A stretch of 64,000 nt of DNA from JAUXFK01 sp034189035 (GTDB lineage Bacteria > Desulfobacterota > UBA8473), in assembly GCA_034189035.1 (NCBI GenBank), contig JAXHVA010000003.1, forward strand, positions 1 to 64,000, in the 5' to 3' direction. Under the pieces are notes generated by a model. The model saw nothing but the letters and a program-made list of their open reading frames with translations, was not told the origin of the DNA and made no database searches. A program made the translations under genes and the position numbers. Below are positions 35,820 through 45,144 of the stretch, piece after piece (within the stretch, counting starts at the first letter, position 1; the number at the start of each line of letters is the position of its first letter).

Positions 35820-36968
35820 ATGGAAGCACGATTTTACAAAGAAGAGCATAGAATCTTTCGAAGGGAGATGAAGGATTTTGTTGATAAGGAGATCCGGCCC
35901 AATGCAGAAAAATGGGAAGAGGAGAAGGGGATCCCCCGGGAATTATGGTATCGCATGGGTGAGCTTGGATTTTTATGTCCATGGGTCGATGAGAAATATG
36001 GCGGATCTGGGGCAGGATTCGAATACTCGGTTATTATCCATGAAGAACTTGCCAAGGCTGAGGTATCTGGTGCAGGCCTGCCGGCTGCCCATAGTGATGT
36101 TGTGGTTCCCTATATCCAACACCATGGCACAGAAGAACAAAAGCAAAAATACCTCCCCGGTTGCGTCAGTGGTGAGATTATCACGTCTATTGCCATGTCT
36201 GAGCCTGAAGCCGGCTCTGACCTTGCCAGTATACGAACTACAGCAATAAGGGATGGAGATGACTATATCGTAAACGGCCAGAAGATCTTCATCACCAATG
36301 GTACAAATTGTGATCTCGCAGTGACTGCAGTAAAGACCGATCCAAAGGCGGATCCTCCTTACAGTGGTATCAGCATTCTTCTCATCGAGGCTGGAACCCC
36401 TGGTTTTACCAAGGGACCTGCACTGGAGAAGGTTGGCGCTCATAGCCAGGATACAGGACAATTATACTTTGATGATTGTAGAGTTCCAGTAAAGAATCTT
36501 TTGGGCAATGAGGGGGATGGATTTCAGTGTATGATGTCGAATTTGCAACAGGAACGTCTCATTATCACCATAGGGATTCAAGCTGCCGCAGAATATATAC
36601 TGGAAAAGACAATCGAATACTGTAAATCCCGTCAGGTATTTGGCCGGCCTGTAACCAAATTCCAACACAATACCTTCAAACTCGTTGAACTAGCTACTGA
36701 GGTTGAGTTGGGAAGGACTTTTCTCGATTCCTTGACAGAAGAATTTCTTGAAGGAAAAGACATTAACCTTAAGGTATCGATGGCGAAATGGTGGATCGGC
36801 GAGATGGTGAACCGTCTTGCATATCATTGTAGCCAGCTTCACGGCGGGTATGGATTTATGAAGGAATACTTTGTTGCAAGGTCTTTTGTAGATGTCCGTC
36901 CGGGTACGATTGCCGGGGGCACTACAGAAGTAATGAAGTTGATCGTAGGAAAGATGATGGGCCTGTAG
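35820..36968 (+). CDS. Acyl-CoA dehydrogenase
   Basis: This 382-residue flavoenzyme has the two family signatures: AMSEPEAGSDLASI in the middle domain and a C-terminal FQHNTFKLVELATEVELGR, QLHGGYGFMKEY and IAGGTTEVMKLIVG. It should oxidise acyl-CoA to 2-enoyl-CoA with FAD. The segment IAGGTTE has Gly at the position where medium- and short-chain enzymes carry the catalytic Glu, so the base may lie on another helix as in isovaleryl/long-chain types. No ETF genes are nearby. Substrate is unknown. The start follows AGAAAGGGG. Confidence 0.92.
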   Translation: MEARFYKEEHRIFRREMKDFVDKEIRPNAEKWEEEKGIPRELWYRMGELGFLCPWVDEKYGGSGAGFEYSVIIHEELAKAEVSGAGLPAAHSDVVVPYIQHHGTEEQKQKYLPGCVSGEIITSIAMSEPEAGSDLASIRTTAIRDGDDYIVNGQKIFITNGTNCDLAVTAVKTDPKADPPYSGISILLIEAGTPGFTKGPALEKVGAHSQDTGQLYFDDCRVPVKNLLGNEGDGFQCMMSNLQQERLIITIGIQAAAEYILEKTIEYCKSRQVFGRPVTKFQHNTFKLVELATEVELGRTFLDSLTEEFLEGKDINLKVSMAKWWIGEMVNRLAYHCSQLHGGYGFMKEYFVARSFVDVRPGTIAGGTTEVMKLIVGKMMGL

Positions 36969-36991
36969 CAGACTAAAGCATTTTCTATTGG

Positions 36992-37041
36992 GTATCCATC
37001 CATAGAGAGATTGAGCAAAAGAGCCATTTATGGATGGATAC
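36992..37041 (+). terminator. Long hairpin after acyl-CoA dehydrogenase
   Basis: GTATCCATCCAT (36992-37003) pairs perfectly with ATGGATGGATAC (37030-37041) across a 26-nt loop. It begins 23 bp after the stop codon. There is no T-run after it, so it may end or stabilise the transcript rather than be a classic rho-independent terminator. Confidence 0.45.
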
Positions 37042-37684
37042 TACCTAGGTTCTATTGAAATTTTACCCTCAAAATCGTCTGCGCAAAATTATTACTTGAC
37101 AACCATGCTTTTCTTTCCTATATTTGCTTCAATAAAAACAAGCCCTTATAATTATATTTTCATCAATACCTTTAAGAAATAATAACTTTCTTATGTAAAG
37201 GAAGTATCTTTGGGTACCTATCACGCTTCTTTGCTTTTCAGTATATACTCAACAAAAGATAATTTTTTCAATAACTTAGACGTAATTGACGCATTTATTT
37301 TATAGATCGAGGATTTGCCAGAAACTCTCTTGCGGTTTTATATATGTAAGGCTGTTTCTGAGAGAAAAAACATTTTAGGTGCTGTTGCCCAAAACAAAAA
37401 TCCCTTTTCGGTTTGCCCGAAACGTTTTATTATCGTCTGAGGCTTGCTCTAAGTGATTTCTAAACTCGTCCTTTGAGGCTTAACCATTTGAATCACTCAT
37501 CTTATGCTTCGCCAAGACGTGTAAAAAAAACTTTTGATGCTCGCTAAAAGGATTTTTTTGTGCGACAGACAGTTGAGATACAAAAAAAGGGGGGGGGTGA
37601 TAAAAGGAAATTAAAGAGGGGTGTTGTAATCACGGATATATTCAATAAAAACAACAACAGGATTGTATTAAGCGGGAGGTATAA
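37042..37684. other. Long leader region before the cytochrome/porin array
   Basis: These 643 bp have no gene. A strong promoter (37096-37124) lies near the left end and would give a leader of about 550 nt. The region has runs of A and G (for example near 37580-37595) and ends in a GGGAGG ribosome site for the first cytochrome. I see no known riboswitch. Confidence 0.45.
37096..37124 (+). promoter_or_regulatory. Sigma70-type promoter, possible array promoter
   Basis: TTGACA (37096-37101) and TATATT (37119-37124) have a 17-bp spacer. It points towards the cytochrome/porin array, with the first start codon 560 bp downstream. Confidence 0.65.
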
Positions 37685-38005
37685 ATGCTAAAACTATTTG
37701 GTATATTTGCTGTTTTTTTGCTTCTTTTTCTTTTTAATTCCATACCTTCTTCCTATTCAGACCAGGGTGAAGAACTCTTTAAGAGAAAGTGCGGTGCATG
37801 CCATGGAACTGCTGGTGAAGCGCCGGCTTTTTCGCCTGTCAAGTATGCTTCAAACCAGTGGAAGCGATTCTTTGATAGGGATAAGCATGCAAGGAAAAAG
37901 GATATAAGTAATGAGATATCAAATTCAGATATACTGATAATAAGGGGTTACCTCATGGCGCATGCTGCGGATTCGGATTTACCAATAGCTGCGGGCTTAA
38001 GATAG
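37685..38005 (+). CDS. Small secreted monoheme c-type cytochrome, array unit 1
   Basis: This 106-residue precursor has a signal peptide (about residues 1-25, hydrophobic run FAVFLLLFLF) and one heme site, CGACH (Cys36, Cys39, His40). The mature part is about 80 residues. It carries a block shared by all cytochromes of the array: QWKRFF, KHARKKDIS, YLMAHAADSDLPIA. The Met of YLM is a candidate sixth heme ligand. It should act in the periplasm or at the outer membrane. It starts behind GGGAGG and lies 15 bp before an outer-membrane barrel gene. The electron partner is unknown. Confidence 0.88.
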   Translation: MLKLFGIFAVFLLLFLFNSIPSSYSDQGEELFKRKCGACHGTAGEAPAFSPVKYASNQWKRFFDRDKHARKKDISNEISNSDILIIRGYLMAHAADSDLPIAAGLR

Positions 38006-38020
38006 AAAGGGAAAAGAGCG

Positions 38021-39383
38021 ATGTTAAAGAAGTCTTTTTTGTATTTCATAGGAGTACTTACAGCCGGAGTCCTGATTCTTCCTTTGTTTGCAGAGGCGGC
38101 GAGTGATACGGATTTGAAGCTGATGGGTGAGGATATTTCGGAGCTGTCCGACAGGCTCGATAAGGTAGAGACCAAATCGATTCTCGATCGGGTAANNNNN
38201 NNNNNNNNNNNNNNNNNNNNNNNNNNNNNNNNNNNNNNNNNNNNNNNNNNNNNNNNNNNNNNNNNNNNNNNNNNNNNNNNNNNNNNNNNNNNNNNTAACC
38301 AAAGATCTGATATTTTACGGCCGGCTTTCCTGCTTTAAGCTTTGGGGTGAGAGTAATTTCGACGGGATAGCAACAGACATCAATCGTCCGAGTATTCCGG
38401 ACAGTGAAGGGAATCTCCATGTGGAGCGGGCCTATATCAATTATTTTATGCCAGATGCAAATCTGTCCTTAACAGTTGGACGTCTTCCAACGACTGAGGG
38501 GCCTCCAAGTGGATTGAAGGAAAATAGAACGAGGAAAGCCACGTTTCCTCAGCTTCTCATCGACGGGGAAACAGACGGGATATTCTTTAATCTCCATCTC
38601 TCTGAATTTACAGATTTGAAAGAGGCATTTGCGAGGATTGTCTATTCGAAGGTGGGTCAAAACTGGCTGGAGTATCAAGGCGTAGAGATGGATGAGGCCA
38701 TTGTCCCTTCACTCATGTTTGAAACGCAGATTTCGGATATTGAAAATTCCCTTTTGTGGCTGAGTTATACAATGATTTTAGGCGTGCCTCCTTTTGCTGC
38801 GGATCTGACTTCTGTGATGACAGGTCTGCCTTTTGATCAAAACGTTGTAAGCTTTCCTGAGGAAGCCGGACAGGTCGGTCTCTATTCGTTACACGTCGAG
38901 TTCAATGACATCAATAAGGACGGTCTCGATTGGTTTCTGAGCTTTATCTATGGTGACATAGATCCGAATTCTGAAGGCACACTCTATGACAGTGGTTATG
39001 AAATAGGCCTATTTGGGGACAATTTGTCCGGCAGCCTCGGAGAATCCAGGTCCTTTTCTGCTTTTTATACAGGTCTGAGGTACGAACTCCAGATCGAGGA
39101 TCTGAAGAATCCGAAGGTGGGCATTGAGTACAACCATGGTTCAAAATACTGGATCGCATTCAACTCTGTAGGCTCTGGAAATTTGATACCAAAGACGGGT
39201 GTTCGTGGGGATGCTTATGAGCTGTACTATATCCAGCCCATAGATGAGAGGCACATGTTCTTGCGTATAGGTTTTGTTTATATGGACTATGAATATGAGA
39301 ATCCATTGACTCTGTACGGCTCCATGTCAGAGAGTGACATGACCGTGCTCAACGGCTATATGCTTATGGATGTGTTGTTTTAG
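38021..39383 (+). CDS. DUF3373-like outer-membrane barrel 1, interrupted by assembly gap
   Basis: The N-terminal part (38021-38195) has a signal peptide (LIPLFAEA-type end), the helix LMGEDISELSDRLDKVETKS and ILDRV. A 100-N run follows. The rest (from 38298) resumes as TKDLIFYGRLSCFKLWGE and ends in MDVLF; a final Phe is typical of BAM-assembled barrels. The two sides are in different frames across the nominal gap. Comparison with paralogues predicts about 130-150 missing bases, so the gap length is not real and the gene is probably intact. Expected length is near 465 residues. Partner of the cytochrome 15 bp upstream. Confidence 0.75.
38196..38295. other. Assembly gap (100 N)
   Basis: Exactly 100 unknown bases lie in the block of the barrel gene most conserved among paralogues (after DRLDKVETKS). 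The size looks like a default scaffold gap. The repeat nature of the array probably caused the break, so additional units could be hidden here. Confidence 0.95.
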
Positions 39384-39453
39384 CGTATGTCATTTCGAAA
39401 ATGAGAGGATAATAATAGCGTAAGAGATCAACTTTGAATATGAATAGGCTAAC

Positions 39454-39470
39454 GCCCTGTTTGGCAGGGC
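39454..39470 (+). other. Small GC hairpin between barrel genes 1 and 2
   Basis: GCCCTG and CAGGGC enclose TTTGG. It lies in the 122-bp spacer between barrel 1 and barrel 2, where no cytochrome gene is present. It could be a processing or pause site. Confidence 0.4.
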
Positions 39471-39505
39471 ATGATCCTGGCTAAAGAAAAAAAGGGGGAG
39501 ATAGG

Positions 39506-40921
39506 ATGTTAAAAAGGTGCCTTAGGTGTTTTTTGGTTGCATGTACAGTTTGTATTTTTATTATTCCTTTTTCTGCAATAGCAGCCAGTGATGAGAATCT
39601 AGGGCTGATGCGGGAAGATATTGATGAAATATCGAATCGGCTCGATAAGGTGGAGACCAAATCGATCCTTGATAGGGTTATAATCGGTGGCGAATTTCGC
39701 ACAAGGCTCGATTACTTACGGTACGAAGATACAACTGACAGCTTAGACTCTACAACCCCGGCGCCGGAGCATGATGCGAATACCGAGGATCTCTGGTCAA
39801 ACCGCCTGCGGCTCAATCTGAAGGCCAATATTACTGATGATCTGATATTTCAAGGACGTTTGAGTGTTTTCAAGTTATGGGGAGAGAGTAATTACTATAA
39901 GCCTTCTTTTGATCTCACCTATCCCAGCAGACCGGACAGTGAGGGGAAGGTACATTTAGAGCGGGCCTACATCGAATATTTCATTCCTGATTCGCACCTT
40001 GCCTTATCAGTTGGAAGGTTGCCTACAAACGAAGGGCCTCCCAATGAATTCAGGGACAACACTACAAGGAAGGCGAACTATCCTAGACTCTTTATAGATG
40101 GAGAATCAGACGGTATTGTCGCCAATATTTCACTCGATGAGTGGACGGATTTGAAAAACTCTGCATTGAGACTCCATTATATGAAGTTTATACAAAATGC
40201 GCTACAGGATAAAGGAGTAGACGCTGATGATTCCAGGGTAGGGATCGTATCATTTGAGTCGGAAGTTCCAAATATTAAAAACTCTTTTATGTGGATTGGT
40301 TTTTTGAAGATATTCGATCTGCCAACAGTTGAAAGCTTTGGCAGTGATTCAACGATCAGTTCACTGAGTGGCTTACTTCCGATCACAAGCACCCCAAAAG
40401 ATGGTGGCCATGGAGAGCTTTACTCTATCCATTTACAATTCGATGATATCAATGAAAGCGGCCTTGATTGCTTTGCATCTTTCGCACTGATCTCAATTCA
40501 CCCGCGTTCACGTGGTACGGTCTTTGGGGGGGGTATTTACGAGGCAGGGATATTCGGTGATAACATCAATGGGAACCTGGGAGACGATCAAGACGGTACC
40601 TGTACATATCTGGGGCTGCGATACACGATTTCCAGTGACGCATTCAATGATCCTAAGGTCGGGTTTGAATACAGCCACGGTTCTAAATACTGGATGGGAT
40701 TGCTTTCGAACGGGAGCGGAGACCTCATCAATAAACTCAATATAGGTGGGGATGCCTATGAGATCTATTACATCCAGCCGATCATTGAGAAACACATGTT
40801 CTGCCGGCTCGGTGGTGTTTATATGGATTATGATTATGATATTTCAGTACCCGTTGGTTCCATACCGGACAGTGACATGACTATATTCAACGGCTATTTG
40901 CTTATGGATGTGAGGTTTTAA
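39506..40921 (+). CDS. DUF3373-like outer-membrane barrel 2 (type II)
   Basis: This 471-residue protein has a signal peptide (to about residue 28, FSAIAAS), the helix EDIDEISNRLDKVETKS, then amphipathic strands beginning IIGGEFRTRLDYLRYED and ending MDVRF with terminal Phe. Shared blocks are ERAYIEY, GRLPTNEGPP, GFEYSHGSKYW and GDAYEIYYIQPI. With barrel 5 it forms a subgroup marked by TTRKA, RLFIDGESDGI and LDCFASFALIS. No cytochrome gene precedes it, only a 122-bp spacer. It probably forms a pore in the outer membrane; the DUF3373 assignment rests on the N-terminal pattern. Confidence 0.75.
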   Translation: MLKRCLRCFLVACTVCIFIIPFSAIAASDENLGLMREDIDEISNRLDKVETKSILDRVIIGGEFRTRLDYLRYEDTTDSLDSTTPAPEHDANTEDLWSNRLRLNLKANITDDLIFQGRLSVFKLWGESNYYKPSFDLTYPSRPDSEGKVHLERAYIEYFIPDSHLALSVGRLPTNEGPPNEFRDNTTRKANYPRLFIDGESDGIVANISLDEWTDLKNSALRLHYMKFIQNALQDKGVDADDSRVGIVSFESEVPNIKNSFMWIGFLKIFDLPTVESFGSDSTISSLSGLLPITSTPKDGGHGELYSIHLQFDDINESGLDCFASFALISIHPRSRGTVFGGGIYEAGIFGDNINGNLGDDQDGTCTYLGLRYTISSDAFNDPKVGFEYSHGSKYWMGLLSNGSGDLINKLNIGGDAYEIYYIQPIIEKHMFCRLGGVYMDYDYDISVPVGSIPDSDMTIFNGYLLMDVRF

Positions 40922-41049
40922 AAGGCGAAAAATATTTTATGCCCCGCAAAGCGAAGAACCGTTTACGTAAAATTCAATATAATTGTATTACAAAATATTT
41001 TCAACAGATTGTAAAAACCATTGCTGTTGTAAAATGAAAGGGAAGAGAA

Positions 41050-41367
41050 ATGCGAAAGGTCTTGTGTATATTAATAATTTTTGTGCTACTGAGTCTTTTC
41101 AATTATCTGCCTTTTTCCTATTCAGCATCTGGGGAGAGTGTCTATAAAACAAAGTGCGGTGCCTGCCATGGAAGAGGGCTGGCACCTGATTTCTCACCAG
41201 CCAAGTATGCCTCATTACAGTGGAAGAGGTTTTTTGAAAAGAACAAGCATGCAAGGAAGAGGGATTTAAGCAATGATATATCACCTGCGGATATGTCAGC
41301 AGCAAAGGTTTATTTGATGAGTCATGCTGCGGATTCGGATTTGCCAATAGCGACAGGTATAAGATAG
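41050..41367 (+). CDS. Small secreted monoheme c-type cytochrome, array
   Basis: This 105-residue precursor has a signal peptide (residues about 1-25, LIIFVLLSLFNYLPFSYSA) and heme site CGACH (Cys36, Cys39, His40). It keeps the array block QWKRFFEKNKHARKRDLS and the C-terminal YLMSHAADSDLPIATG. It is followed 19 bp later by a second cytochrome gene, the only place in the array with two intact cytochromes in a row. It probably shares function with the other copies as a periplasmic electron carrier tied to the barrels. Confidence 0.87.
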   Translation: MRKVLCILIIFVLLSLFNYLPFSYSASGESVYKTKCGACHGRGLAPDFSPAKYASLQWKRFFEKNKHARKRDLSNDISPADMSAAKVYLMSHAADSDLPIATGIR

Positions 41368-41386
41368 AAAGAGGGGAGGATAAGAG

Positions 41387-41722
41387 ATGCAAATGGTTGT
41401 TCGTATATTTGCAATCCTTCTGCTTGTACTTCTTTTTAATTACACCACTACCACATACTCTTATTGTGCCGATGGTGCAAAACTCTTTCGTTCAAAATGT
41501 GGCGAATGTCATCACGAGAATGGAGAAGCACCTGCCATCTCACCTGTTGATTACGCATCAACCCAGTGGAAGCGCTTCTTTGATAGGGAAAAACATACAA
41601 AGAAGAAGTATATAGGCAATAAGGTATCCCCCTCAGAAATGAGGGCAGTGAAGGTCTATCTGATGGATCATGCTGCGGATTCGGACCATCCTATAGCCGC
41701 AGGGTCCACAGGACGCAGGTAA
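41387..41722 (+). CDS. Small secreted monoheme c-type cytochrome, array, divergent
   Basis: This 111-residue precursor has a hydrophobic signal (IFAILLLVLLF) and heme site CGECH (Cys38, Cys41, His42). It keeps QWKRFF, but the basic block reads KHTKKKYIG and the C-terminal motif is YLMDHAADSDHPIAAG, with two added His. It also has an extra Cys27 near the predicted cleavage site (YSYCADG), which might act as a lipoprotein-type or processing Cys; this is uncertain. It lies 17 bp before barrel 3. Either ATG 41387 or ATG 41393 could be the start. Confidence 0.85.
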   Translation: MQMVVRIFAILLLVLLFNYTTTTYSYCADGAKLFRSKCGECHHENGEAPAISPVDYASTQWKRFFDREKHTKKKYIGNKVSPSEMRAVKVYLMDHAADSDHPIAAGSTGRR

Positions 41723-41739
41723 ATGAAAGGAGAAATACA

Positions 41740-43128
41740 TTGATAAGAATACTTATTAAGCTTTTTGCAGTTTTTGTATTTGGGGTTTTTGTATTATCAG
41801 TATCTGCACAAGGTATTCATGGTCAGGGTATTGAGATATTACAGGAAGACATTTCAGAGATGTCCGATAGACTTGATAAGGTGGAGACCAAATCGATACT
41901 CGATCGGGTCATCGTTGGAGGTGAATTTCGAACGAGGGTGGATTACTTCAGATATGAAGACACTACGGCCAGTTTAGACCCGACGACTATAGGGGCAGAG
42001 CATGATTCCAATACAAAGGATATCTGGACGAACCGCCTACGGTTCAATTTAGAGGCCGATATTACCGATAACCTGGCCTTCTATGCTTGGCTGACCTATT
42101 TCAAATTATGGGGAGAGGCTGCTTTCGATAGGACTCCACTCGATATAAATTATACCAGTATCCCTGACAGCGAAGGTGGAATCCATATAGAGAGGGCCTA
42201 CTTTGAATACGTTTTGCCCGATTTAAACCTTTGTCTCACTGCTGGAAGGCTTCCCACTACTGAGGGCCCTCCAGGTGAGTTAAGAGAAAACAGGGCAAGG
42301 AAGGCCACATGGGGGAAAATGCAGGGCGATTTAGAGCTCGATGGAATTATAGTCAATCTCTTCCTTGATGAGTGGATTGATCTCAATCAATTAGCGATTC
42401 GTTTTATCTACTCAAAAGTCTCTCAAAATTGGCTTGAATACAGAGGATTTGACATGAAAGATACGAGAGTCCCTGCCCTTGTCATTGAGTCTGAGATCCC
42501 GAGAATAGAAAATTCTGTATTACAGATCGGCTATACAATGGTTGTAGATTTTCCCCTTATAATTTACGACATCCCTGGTATGGAAGTTGCAAACTTGCCC
42601 AATGAAGAGGGAAAGCTTGACTTCCTTTTTTTTCATATCCAAATGAATGATATCAACAAGGACGGTTTAGATTGGTTTTTTAGCTATGGGCATTTTAATA
42701 CAAATCCTCCTTCTGAAGGAATAGTCTTTACGAATGGTTATGAAATTGGCATGTTCGGAGATAACTTGAGTGGCAACCTGGGGCAAGACCGAAGCGGTTA
42801 TGCCATCTATTCGGGTGTGAGATACAAGTTGCCAATTGAGAGTTGGAAATATCCCAAAGTCGGGTTTGAATATACTCATGCCTCCAAGTACTGGTTGGGA
42901 GGATTTACCAGCTCAGGCAGTGGCGAGCTCATAAACAAGCTCCATGTTATCGGTGATACATATGAGTTGTATTATATACAGCCTCTAGATAAAAAGCACA
43001 CTTTTTTGCGCATTGGCGGTATTTTTATGGAGTCCGACTATGAGAACCCGTTTGTGATATTCGGGACAATGTCCAAGAGTGAAATGACAGTACTCAATGG
43101 TTATCTGCTTATGGATGTCTTGTTCTAG
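41740..43128 (+). CDS. DUF3373-like outer-membrane barrel 3
   Basis: This 462-residue precursor (TTG start behind AAAGGAG) has a signal peptide (VFVFGVFVLSVSAQG), the helix QEDISEMSDRLDKVETKS and strands from VIVGGEFRTRVDYFRYED to the terminal MDVLF. It differs from the others in the middle: KATWGKMQGDLELDGIIVNLFLDEW, a feature shared with barrel 7 (KATWPKAAGDIEMDG). Conserved blocks include ERAYFEY, GRLPTTEGPP and GFEYTHASKYW. It follows two cytochrome genes. Confidence 0.75.
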   Translation: MIRILIKLFAVFVFGVFVLSVSAQGIHGQGIEILQEDISEMSDRLDKVETKSILDRVIVGGEFRTRVDYFRYEDTTASLDPTTIGAEHDSNTKDIWTNRLRFNLEADITDNLAFYAWLTYFKLWGEAAFDRTPLDINYTSIPDSEGGIHIERAYFEYVLPDLNLCLTAGRLPTTEGPPGELRENRARKATWGKMQGDLELDGIIVNLFLDEWIDLNQLAIRFIYSKVSQNWLEYRGFDMKDTRVPALVIESEIPRIENSVLQIGYTMVVDFPLIIYDIPGMEVANLPNEEGKLDFLFFHIQMNDINKDGLDWFFSYGHFNTNPPSEGIVFTNGYEIGMFGDNLSGNLGQDRSGYAIYSGVRYKLPIESWKYPKVGFEYTHASKYWLGGFTSSGSGELINKLHVIGDTYELYYIQPLDKKHTFLRIGGIFMESDYENPFVIFGTMSKSEMTVLNGYLLMDVLF

Positions 43129-43172
43129 GCGTAAAGACTTTCGAATTCATAATGAATTTAGGAGGATAATGG

Positions 43173-43493
43173 ATGAAGAAGATAGTATGTATTATTTTAA
43201 TATACCTCACTTTTTGCTTTTTGACTCCTCTTCCTTTTGCTAATGCTCAAAAGGGTGAAGAGGTCTTTTTGACAAAGTGCGGTACCTGTCATGGAAAAGG
43301 TGGAAAAGCGCCGAATTTATCACCTGTTAAATTCGCTTCAACTCAGTGGAAACGGTTCTTTGAAAAGAACAAGCATGCCAGAAGGACAGATATAAGCGAT
43401 GTAGTATCCGTTCCAGAAATTATAGCAGTCAAGGTCTATCTGATGGAACATGCTGCGGATTCCGATTTGCCAATAGCCACGGGCACAAGGTGA
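43173..43493 (+). CDS. Small secreted monoheme c-type cytochrome, array
   Basis: This 106-residue precursor has signal IYLTFCFLTPLPFANA and heme site CGTCH (Cys36, Cys39, His40). The shared block reads QWKRFFEKNKHARRTDIS and the C-terminus YLMEHAADSDLPIATG. It lies 44 bp after barrel 3. The 184 bp between it and barrel 4 contain the wreck of another cytochrome, so it now serves as the nearest upstream cytochrome of barrel 4. Confidence 0.88.
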   Translation: MKKIVCIILIYLTFCFLTPLPFANAQKGEEVFLTKCGTCHGKGGKAPNLSPVKFASTQWKRFFEKNKHARRTDISDVVSVPEIIAVKVYLMEHAADSDLPIATGTR

Positions 43494-43504
43494 CAAGAAA
43501 GTCT

Positions 43505-43654
43505 GCCAAAGCCCAATAAAAGCGGTGGGTATGCTAGAATGGCAGATATAAGCGATAATGTATCCCTTCATGTATAGAGACAGTGAAGGTCTATCTGATG
43601 GAACATGCTGAGGATTCGGATTTGCCGATCGCTGCAGGTTTATCTTCCGATTAA
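43505..43654 (+). pseudogene. Decayed cytochrome remnant in array
   Basis: This stretch aligns by eye with the 3' half of neighbouring cytochrome genes: AGCGGTGGGTATGC, then a deletion, then CAGATATAAGCGATAA, then CTATCTGATGGAACATGCTG, and a tail GGTTTATCTTCCGATTAATC like the gene at 45145. The heme site is missing and in-frame stops interrupt it. It shows a former cytochrome partner of barrel 4. Confidence 0.8.
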
Positions 43655-43677
43655 TCGAGAAGAGAGAGGAGGGTGAA

Positions 43678-45069
43678 ATGGCAAAGAGGCTCATTATGTA
43701 TCTTTTTGGATTTGCAATTGGATTTGTCATTATTCCTCTAACGTCTGAAGCATACAGTCATGAGGATCTCAAGTTGATGGAAGAGGATATCGCAGAACTC
43801 TCGGACAGGCTCGATAAGGTTGAGACCAAATCGATCTTTGATCGGATTATAGTTGGGGGTAAGTTTCGCACCAGGATGGATTATATCCGATACAAAGATA
43901 CTACTGCAAGCGGGGTTGCGGACGATACGAATACAGAGGATATCTGGTCAAATCGCTTGCGGCTCAATCTGAGGGCAGATATTACCGATGGCCTTGTATT
44001 CCACGGCAGGCTCAGCTGTTTCAAACTCTGGGGGGAGAGCAACTTCGATGGGATCGCAAATGACTTCAATCGCCCCAGCATTCCGGACAGTGCAGGGAAT
44101 CTCCATATAGAGCGGGCCTATATCGATTATATGATCCGCGATCCTTACCTTTCCATTTCTATTGGGCGTATTCCAACAACTGGAGGACCTCCAGGTGAGC
44201 TGAGAGAGAATCAAACGAGGAAGGCGTCCTATCCGAAACTGCTCATCGATGCAGAAATCGATGCGGTATTTTTTAGTCTACACCTCGATGAATTTACGGA
44301 TTTGGAAGAATCCATGCTGGGGTTTGCTTATGTAAAGTTCTTTCAAAATTGGCTCGATTATAGAGGAATAGATATGAACGAAACGACTGCACCTACCGTA
44401 ATATTTGAGATGCAGGTTCCTTGTATCGAGAACTCGTTTCTTTGGATTGCGTATGTTCATGTTTTTGGCTGGCCTGCACTTACCAGTTTACCTCCAGCAT
44501 ATGAGGCGTTGGGATACAGTATCACCTCATTTCCTGAAGAACTAGGTGAGATTGACACCTATTTCTTTCATATCCAGTTTGATGATATCAATGAACACGG
44601 TCTAGATTGGTTTTTGAGCTATATGTATAGCAAAATAGACCCGAGTTCAGAAGGCTCAATCATTACAACACCCCTGTTTTCTTATAAAATAGGTCTATTT
44701 GGAGATTCTCTCAACGGGAATCTAGGGGAGCCCCACTCTTTCTCGGCAATTTATACGGGATTACGCTATGAACTGCCAATTGATAAATGGAAGAATCCGA
44801 AGATTGGTTTTGAATACAACCATGGCTCAAAATACTGGTCAGCATTTGCCACTTCAGGTTCTGGAGACCTTATCAGCAAGCTTATGGTTCGTGGTGATGC
44901 CTATGAAGTCTACTATATTCAGCCTATTGGTAGGAAGAATATCTTTTTGCGTCTCGGTTTTATTTACATGGATCATGAATATGAAAATCCCTTCTTACTT
45001 TACGGCGGCATGACAGAAAGCGATATGACAGTAACCAATGCATACCTGCTTATGGATGTCTTATTTTAA
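43678..45069 (+). CDS. DUF3373-like outer-membrane barrel 4
   Basis: This 463-residue precursor has a signal peptide ending near residue 25 (IIPLTSEA), the helix LMEEDIAELSDRLDKVETKS, then IIVGGKFRTRMDYIRYKD and a long run of alternating strands to the terminal MDVLF. It is very close in plan to barrels 1 and 6: RKASYPKLLIDAEIDAVFF, DDINEHGLDWFLSYMYSKID and GFEYNHGSKYW. It starts behind GGAGGG. The cytochrome that should lie directly upstream is decayed. It is predicted to sit in the outer membrane. Confidence 0.75.
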   Translation: MAKRLIMYLFGFAIGFVIIPLTSEAYSHEDLKLMEEDIAELSDRLDKVETKSIFDRIIVGGKFRTRMDYIRYKDTTASGVADDTNTEDIWSNRLRLNLRADITDGLVFHGRLSCFKLWGESNFDGIANDFNRPSIPDSAGNLHIERAYIDYMIRDPYLSISIGRIPTTGGPPGELRENQTRKASYPKLLIDAEIDAVFFSLHLDEFTDLEESMLGFAYVKFFQNWLDYRGIDMNETTAPTVIFEMQVPCIENSFLWIAYVHVFGWPALTSLPPAYEALGYSITSFPEELGEIDTYFFHIQFDDINEHGLDWFLSYMYSKIDPSSEGSIITTPLFSYKIGLFGDSLNGNLGEPHSFSAIYTGLRYELPIDKWKNPKIGFEYNHGSKYWSAFATSGSGDLISKLMVRGDAYEVYYIQPIGRKNIFLRLGFIYMDHEYENPFLLYGGMTESDMTVTNAYLLMDVLF

Positions 45070-45144
45070 GCAGTATAAAAAAAGGGCTATGAAGGAGTTA
45101 TTTGTAGAGGTATTCGAATATAAAATGAATGTGGGGGAGAAGAG

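Noticed and set aside
37042..37684. Riboswitch in the long leader before the array
   Set aside because: I could not match any known riboswitch core or see a convincing aptamer-plus-terminator arrangement.
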